The notes beneath the pieces are model-generated. The model searched no databases and was not told where the DNA came from. It saw nothing but the letters and a program-made list of their open reading frames with translations. Position numbers and translations under genes: made by a program. Positions 5,570 through 9,068 of a stretch of DNA of 9,068 nucleotides are shown here, in pieces (the stretch's first letter is position 1; each line of letters starts with the position of its first letter). Origin of the DNA: an uncultured Panacagrimonas sp. Its GTDB lineage: Bacteria; Pseudomonadota; Gammaproteobacteria; Nevskiales; Nevskiaceae. The stretch spans positions 1 to 9,068 of the forward strand of contig CAMLNE010000165.1 in the NCBI GenBank assembly GCA_946481265.1, read 5' to 3'.

Positions 5570-6541
5570 ATGGCACTCAAGCTGGCCTGTGCGTTCGCAA
5601 CATCTGACGATTCCCCCGAACACGCCCGCATTGCCGAGCAGCTCGGCTACGAGCGAGCCTGGTTCTACGATTCTCCCGCGCTGTATCCCGACGTCTGGGT
5701 GCAGCTGTGCCGCGCCGCCGACCGTACCCAGCGCATATCGCTCGGCACGGGCGTGCTGGTGCCGCACCTGCGCCACCCGATGGTGACGGCAGCGGCGGTC
5801 GCCACCCTGGTCGCCGCGGCGGGCCAGGAGCGCGTCGTCGTCGGCATCGGCTCCGGCTTCACGGCGCGCGTCAGCATGGGCCAGCGGCCGCTGACCTGGC
5901 GCTTCGTCTCCGAGTACATGGTCGCGCTGCGCGGCCTGCTGCGCGGTGAGGAAGTCGAATGGGAAGGTGCCACCACGCGCATGCTGCAGTGGGAAGGCTA
6001 CGGCGCTAAGCGGCCGATCGAGGTGCCCTTCGTGGTGGCGGCCGGTGGCCCCAAGGGCGCGGCAGTCGCGAAGGAACTCGGCCAGGGCGTGTTCGGCGTG
6101 TTCGAACCGCAGGCCGGTTTCGACTGGAGCGTCGTGCTGCTGTTCGGAACCGTCCTGGACTCCGGCGAGTCGCCGTCATCCCCGCGCGCCATGGCGGCGG
6201 CCGGACATGGCGGCAGCGTGCTGCTCCACTATTTCCTGGAACACCGCATGCTCGACCAGATCCCCGGCGGTGAGGAATGGAAGAAGCTCTACGAGGCGGT
6301 ACCGGAGAGCAAGCGCCACCTGGCCATGCACGACGGCCACCTTGTCGGCGTGAACGATCGCGACCGGCCCTACATCAGCGGCGAGCTGCTCGCGCGCAAC
6401 AACATGTCGATGGAGCGCGATGCCTGGCGCGAGCGTCTTGCGGCGCTGGAGGCCAAGGGCGCGACCGAGATCGCATTCCAGCCCGCAGGACCGGATATCC
6501 CGCGCGAGCTGGAAGCCTTCGCCAGGATGATGAAGGGTTGA
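5570..6541 (+). CDS. LLM-class (luciferase-like) flavin- or F420-dependent oxidoreductase
   Basis: The 323-residue product has the luciferase-like TIM-barrel pattern found in FMN-dependent monooxygenases and in F420-dependent reductases such as methylene-tetrahydromethanopterin reductase (Mer). Visible markers are EQLGYERAWFYDSPAL (23-38), RISLGTGVLVPHLRHP (55-70), ERVVVGIGSGFTAR (87-100), QRPLTWRFVSEYM (105-117), and the strand and Gly loop VPFVVAAGGPKG (152-163). The serine/glycine loop after GIG and the Mer-like shape suggest F420 as cofactor, but FMN cannot be excluded; the neighbouring F420-dependent dehydrogenase supports F420. The substrate is unknown. The start is very well supported by AGGAGGAGGG at 5555-5564, 5 bp upstream. 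It is the first gene of a rightward set, 73 bp ahead of fgd, and could use the F420H2 made by the next enzyme. No signal peptide is seen, so it is cytoplasmic. Confidence 0.9.
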   Translation: MALKLACAFATSDDSPEHARIAEQLGYERAWFYDSPALYPDVWVQLCRAADRTQRISLGTGVLVPHLRHPMVTAAAVATLVAAAGQERVVVGIGSGFTARVSMGQRPLTWRFVSEYMVALRGLLRGEEVEWEGATTRMLQWEGYGAKRPIEVPFVVAAGGPKGAAVAKELGQGVFGVFEPQAGFDWSVVLLFGTVLDSGESPSSPRAMAAAGHGGSVLLHYFLEHRMLDQIPGGEEWKKLYEAVPESKRHLAMHDGHLVGVNDRDRPYISGELLARNNMSMERDAWRERLAALEAKGATEIAFQPAGPDIPRELEAFARMMKG

Positions 6542-6614
6542 GCGCGATGAGATATGCACGTGGCCGGCGTCGACCGATGTTCGACCGTTCGCGCCCGGCC
6601 GGAGACCGCGGTCG

Positions 6615-7625
6615 ATGACGGCCCTGAAGCTCGGCTACAAGGCCTCCGCAGAACAGTTCGGTCCGCGTGAACTGCTCGAGTACGCGGTGCTGGCCGAGGC
6701 GGCGGGCATGGACTCGGTCTGGATCAGCGACCACTTCCAGCCCTGGCGCCACGCCGGTGGCCATGCACCGTTCTCCCTGGCCTGGCTCGGCGCGGTCGGC
6801 GCACGAACCACGCGCGTGGTGCTCGGCACCAGCGTGCTGACGCCCACATTCCGCTACCACCCGTCGATCGTCGCGCAGGCCTTCGGCACGCTCGGCGCGC
6901 TGTATCCGGGCCGCATCGCGCTCGGCATCGGCACCGGCGAATCCCTCAACGAGGTGCCCGCCAGCGGCATGGCCTGGCCCGAACAGTCGGAACGCACGGC
7001 ACGCTTCAAGGAGGCGGTCGACCTGATTCGCCGGCTATGGCGCGAAGAGCGCCTGAGCTACGAGGGAAAGTTCTACAGCACCCATCGGGCCACGATCTAC
7101 GACAGGCCCGACCTGCCGGTGCCGATCTATGTCGCCGCCGCGGGGCCCTACATGGCGAAGTTCGCGGGCGAACACGCCGAGGGCTTCATCTGCACCAGCG
7201 GCAAGCCGTGGACGCTGTATACCGAGACCCTGCTGCCCAACGTCGACGTCGGCCTGGAAAAGGCCGGCAAGCCGCATGGTGGCATCGACCGCCTGATCGA
7301 AGTGAAGCTGTCCTTCGATACCGACCGTGACCGCGCCCGCGAGGACACGCGCTTCTGGGCGCCGCTGGCGCTGTCGCCGCAGGAGAAGATGAACGTGGAG
7401 GACCCGCTCGAGATGGAAAGGCTGGCCGACGCGCTGCCGATCGAGCGCGCCGCCTCGCGCTGGATCGTCAGCGACGACGTCGACGAGATCGTCGAGAAGA
7501 TCCGTCCCTACGTCGACCTCGGCTTCAACCACCTGGTCTTCCACGCCCCCGGTCCGGACCAGGCGCGCTTCCTCAAGCTGTTCGAGGAGCGGCTCGCCGC
7601 CAGGTTGCGCCAGGCCTTCGCCTGA
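6615..7625 (+). CDS. fgd: F420-dependent glucose-6-phosphate dehydrogenase
   Basis: This enzyme would oxidise glucose 6-phosphate to 6-phosphogluconolactone while reducing coenzyme F420 to F420H2. It is 336 residues long, the same length as Mycobacterium tuberculosis FGD1, which it matches from end to end as I recall that sequence. The N-terminal block LKLGYKASAEQF (4-15) and DHFQPWRHAGGHAPFSL (39-55) are nearly identical. The FGD1 active-site residues His40, Trp44 and Glu109 are present at the same numbers. The phosphate-binding residues Thr195, Lys198, Lys259 and Arg283 of FGD1 are present as Thr194, Lys197, Lys258 and Arg282, shifted by one because of a one-residue deletion near 118. Keeping all four argues for true G6P specificity, not a sugar-unrelated relative such as the hydroxymycolate dehydrogenases. 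GGAG (6601-6604) lies 10 bp before the ATG. pgl follows after 5 bp. FGD is best known from Actinobacteria, so a horizontal origin is possible, though base composition matches its neighbours. Confidence 0.93.
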   Translation: MTALKLGYKASAEQFGPRELLEYAVLAEAAGMDSVWISDHFQPWRHAGGHAPFSLAWLGAVGARTTRVVLGTSVLTPTFRYHPSIVAQAFGTLGALYPGRIALGIGTGESLNEVPASGMAWPEQSERTARFKEAVDLIRRLWREERLSYEGKFYSTHRATIYDRPDLPVPIYVAAAGPYMAKFAGEHAEGFICTSGKPWTLYTETLLPNVDVGLEKAGKPHGGIDRLIEVKLSFDTDRDRAREDTRFWAPLALSPQEKMNVEDPLEMERLADALPIERAASRWIVSDDVDEIVEKIRPYVDLGFNHLVFHAPGPDQARFLKLFEERLAARLRQAFA

Positions 7626-7630
7626 AGCCG

Positions 7631-8347
7631 ATGGACACGTCCATCGCATCCGGCCGGCGGACCTTCCCGGACGCGCCGGGCCTGATCGCCGCGCTCGCCG
7701 ACGACATCGCGGCCCAGCTCGGACAGGCCATCGCCGCCCGCGGCGTGGCGCTGATCGCCGTCTCCGGGGGCAGCTCGCCCAAACCGCTGTTCGAACGCCT
7801 CGCGCGGATGGCATTGCCCTGGACGCAGGTCGTCATCACCCAGGTCGACGAGCGCTGGCTTCCGCCCGAACATCCGGACAGCAATGCGCGCCTGATCCGC
7901 GAACACCTGCTGCGCGACGCAGCGGCCGCCGCGCGCTTTGTGCCGCTGAAGAACGCGGCAGGCTCGCCGCAGGCCGGCCAGTCCGCCTGCGAGGCCCAGC
8001 TGAGCGCGCTGCCGCTGCCCTTCGACCTGGTCCTGCTGGGCATGGGCGAGGACGGCCACACCGCCTCGCTGTTCCCGCAGGCCCCTGAACTCGCCACCGC
8101 ACTGCGCGAAGAGGGGCCGCTGTGCGTCGCGGTCGGCGCGCCGCGCCCGCCGCAGGCGCCATACCCACGGATGAGCCTGAGCCTGGCCGGACTGCGTGCC
8201 AGCCGGCGCCTGGTGCTGCCGTTGCACGGCGAGGCCAAGGTCGCGGTCCTGCGCGAGGCGCAGAATGCCGGCCCGGTCGAGGCAATGCCGATCCGCGCGC
8301 TGCTGCGCGCGCCGCGGCTGCCACTGGAGATATGGACCTCGCCCTGA
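7631..8347 (+). CDS. pgl: 6-phosphogluconolactonase
   Basis: The 238-residue product is a normal-length DevB/Pgl-type lactonase that hydrolyses 6-phosphoglucono-delta-lactone to 6-phosphogluconate in the cytoplasm. Family motifs are VSGGSSPKPLFERL (44-57, sugar-phosphate loop), VDERWLPPEHPDSN (72-85) and GMGEDGHTASLFP (137-149), which contains the proposed catalytic His143. It takes the product of the gene just upstream: its ATG lies 5 bp after the fgd stop, with no strong ribosome-binding site of its own, which suggests translational coupling. It supports the reading of fgd as a true glucose-6-phosphate dehydrogenase. The long frame on the opposite strand of this region is an antisense shadow. 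Confidence 0.94.
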   Translation: MDTSIASGRRTFPDAPGLIAALADDIAAQLGQAIAARGVALIAVSGGSSPKPLFERLARMALPWTQVVITQVDERWLPPEHPDSNARLIREHLLRDAAAAARFVPLKNAAGSPQAGQSACEAQLSALPLPFDLVLLGMGEDGHTASLFPQAPELATALREEGPLCVAVGAPRPPQAPYPRMSLSLAGLRASRRLVLPLHGEAKVAVLREAQNAGPVEAMPIRALLRAPRLPLEIWTSP

Positions 8348-8357
8348 GCGGGCCGCC

Positions 8358-8375
8358 GCCGGCCGCGAGGCCGGC
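8358..8375 (+). other. Intercistronic hairpin with GCGA tetraloop
   Basis: GCCGGCC (8358-8364) and GGCCGGC (8369-8375) form a perfect 7-bp GC stem around GCGA, which fits the stable GNRA tetraloop type. It lies 10 bp behind the pgl stop and could set the relative mRNA level of pgl and gnd, for instance by protecting the upstream 3' end. No T-run follows, so full termination is unlikely. Confidence 0.45.
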
Positions 8376-8389
8376 ACGCTCGACGGATC

Positions 8390-8405
8390 GAGTCCCATGG
8401 GACTC
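8390..8405. promoter_or_regulatory. Perfect 16-bp palindrome before gnd
   Basis: GAGTCCCATGGGACTC is a perfect palindrome, 26 bp before the gnd start and 12 bp before its ribosome-binding site. The lack of a loop makes it a better candidate for a protein-bound DNA operator than for an RNA hairpin. No matching known operator is recognised. Confidence 0.45.
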
Positions 8406-8431
8406 ATGAAGAACATCGGAGGAACGCGGTA

Positions 8432-9068
8432 ATGCAGCTCGGCATGGTGGGTCTCGGTCGCATGGGCGCCAACATCGTCCGGCGCCTCTTGCGTGCCGGC
8501 CACGACGCGGTGGTGTTCGACATCGACGAGGCCGCGGTGGCCAGGCTGGTCGGCGAGGGCGCCACCGGTGCGACGAACCTGGACGATTTCGTTGCACGAC
8601 TCGCGGCACCGCGCGCCGTCTGGCTGATGCTCCCGCACGGCCAGATCACCGAGGAGCACGTGCAGGCGATGGCGCAGCGCCTGCAGCCGGGCGACACGCT
8701 GATCGACGGCGGCAACAGCCATTTCCACGACGACGTGCGCCGCGCCGAGCAGCTCGCGGCGCACGGCATCCACTACCTCGATGTCGGCACGAGCGGCGGT
8801 GTTCGCGGGCTGGAACGCGGCTACTGCATGATGATCGGCGGCGACCGCGGCGCATTCGAGCGCCTCGATCCGATCTTCGAGGCGCTCGCGCCCGGACGCG
8901 GCGACATCCCACCCACCGGCAGCCGTGAAGGCTTCGATGCGCGCGCCGAGAGGGGATATCTGCACTGCGGTCCGGCCGGTGCCGGCCACTTCGTCAAGAT
9001 GCTTCACAACGGGATCGAGTACGGCATGATGCAGGCGATCGCCGAGGGCTTCGACATCATGCGCAACG
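8432..9068 (+). CDS. gnd: 6-phosphogluconate dehydrogenase (decarboxylating), NAD-type, cut by window edge
   Basis: The 212 visible codons encode the NAD(P)-binding domain and the beginning of the helical domain; the C-terminus is outside the window. The enzyme oxidises and decarboxylates 6-phosphogluconate to ribulose 5-phosphate. Motifs are [12 protein letters not shown] (4-15, dinucleotide loop), [10 protein letters not shown] in the middle, [20 protein letters not shown], and [16 protein letters not shown], with the catalytic Lys189 and HNGIEY at 192-197. The [12 protein letters not shown] form and the [24 protein letters not shown] segment fit the shorter YqeC/GndA-type subgroup rather than the long E. 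coli Gnd type. After the second beta strand it reads VVFDID (27-32), with acidic residues where NADP enzymes have Asn-Arg-Ser/Thr, so NAD+ preference is inferred. The start is firm: GGAGGA (8418-8423) lies 8 bp before the ATG. It lies 84 bp behind pgl on the same strand and completes the oxidative pentose phosphate branch. Confidence 0.93.
   Translation, partial: MQLGMVGLGRMGANIVRRLLRAGHDAVVFDIDEAAVARLVGEGATGATNLDDFVARLAAPRAVWLMLPHGQITEEHVQAMAQRLQPGDTLIDGGNSHFHDDVRRAEQLAAHGIHYLDVGTSGGVRGLERGYCMMIGGDRGAFERLDPIFEALAPGRGDIPPTGSREGFDARAERGYLHCGPAGAGHFVKMLHNGIEYGMMQAIAEGFDIMRN

Noticed and set aside
7508..9007. A 499-residue open frame on the minus strand
   Set aside because: It is antisense to the end of fgd, all of pgl and most of visible gnd, all of which are firmly identified. 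It shows no domain or motif.

Overview
This is a GC-rich chromosomal window from a bacterium with dense, divergently arranged genes. The protein families and the promoter style (a TTG-type -35 with a TAGGCT-like -10) suggest a proteobacterium, probably a gammaproteobacterium near the Xanthomonadales/Lysobacterales. That placement is inferred from protein style only; there is no rRNA or other firm marker. I see no mobile element, CRISPR array, tRNA or rRNA gene.

Left part (1-2950). A secreted or periplasmic TPR protein on the minus strand runs off the left edge. Upstream of it on the same strand is an alpha/beta hydrolase with an Asp nucleophile. Divergent from the hydrolase is a small SnoaL/NTF2-like protein. 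A REP-like hairpin follows, then a short cysteine-cluster (YkgJ-family) protein on the minus strand.

Middle part (2950-5570). A 599-residue acyl-CoA dehydrogenase with the extra C-terminal domain (FadE/DmdC-like) points right. It meets a small exported EF-hand protein head-on, and a strong 14-bp hairpin between them probably terminates both transcripts. A 309-bp non-coding stretch with several inverted repeats then separates the EF-hand gene from a rightward gene set.

Right part (5570-9068). Four genes lie in one direction: a luciferase-like (LLM) flavin/F420 oxidoreductase; a protein that matches mycobacterial F420-dependent glucose-6-phosphate dehydrogenase (FGD) along its whole length, including the catalytic and phosphate-binding residues; 6-phosphogluconolactonase; and 6-phosphogluconate dehydrogenase (cut by the right edge). 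Together they encode a complete oxidative pentose phosphate branch in which the usual NADP-dependent Zwf is replaced by an F420-dependent enzyme. The 6-phosphogluconate dehydrogenase has acidic residues where NADP-dependent enzymes bind the 2'-phosphate, so it probably prefers NAD+. The predicted outputs are F420H2 and NADH, with the first LLM enzyme as a possible local user of F420H2. This cluster is the most interesting thing in the window.
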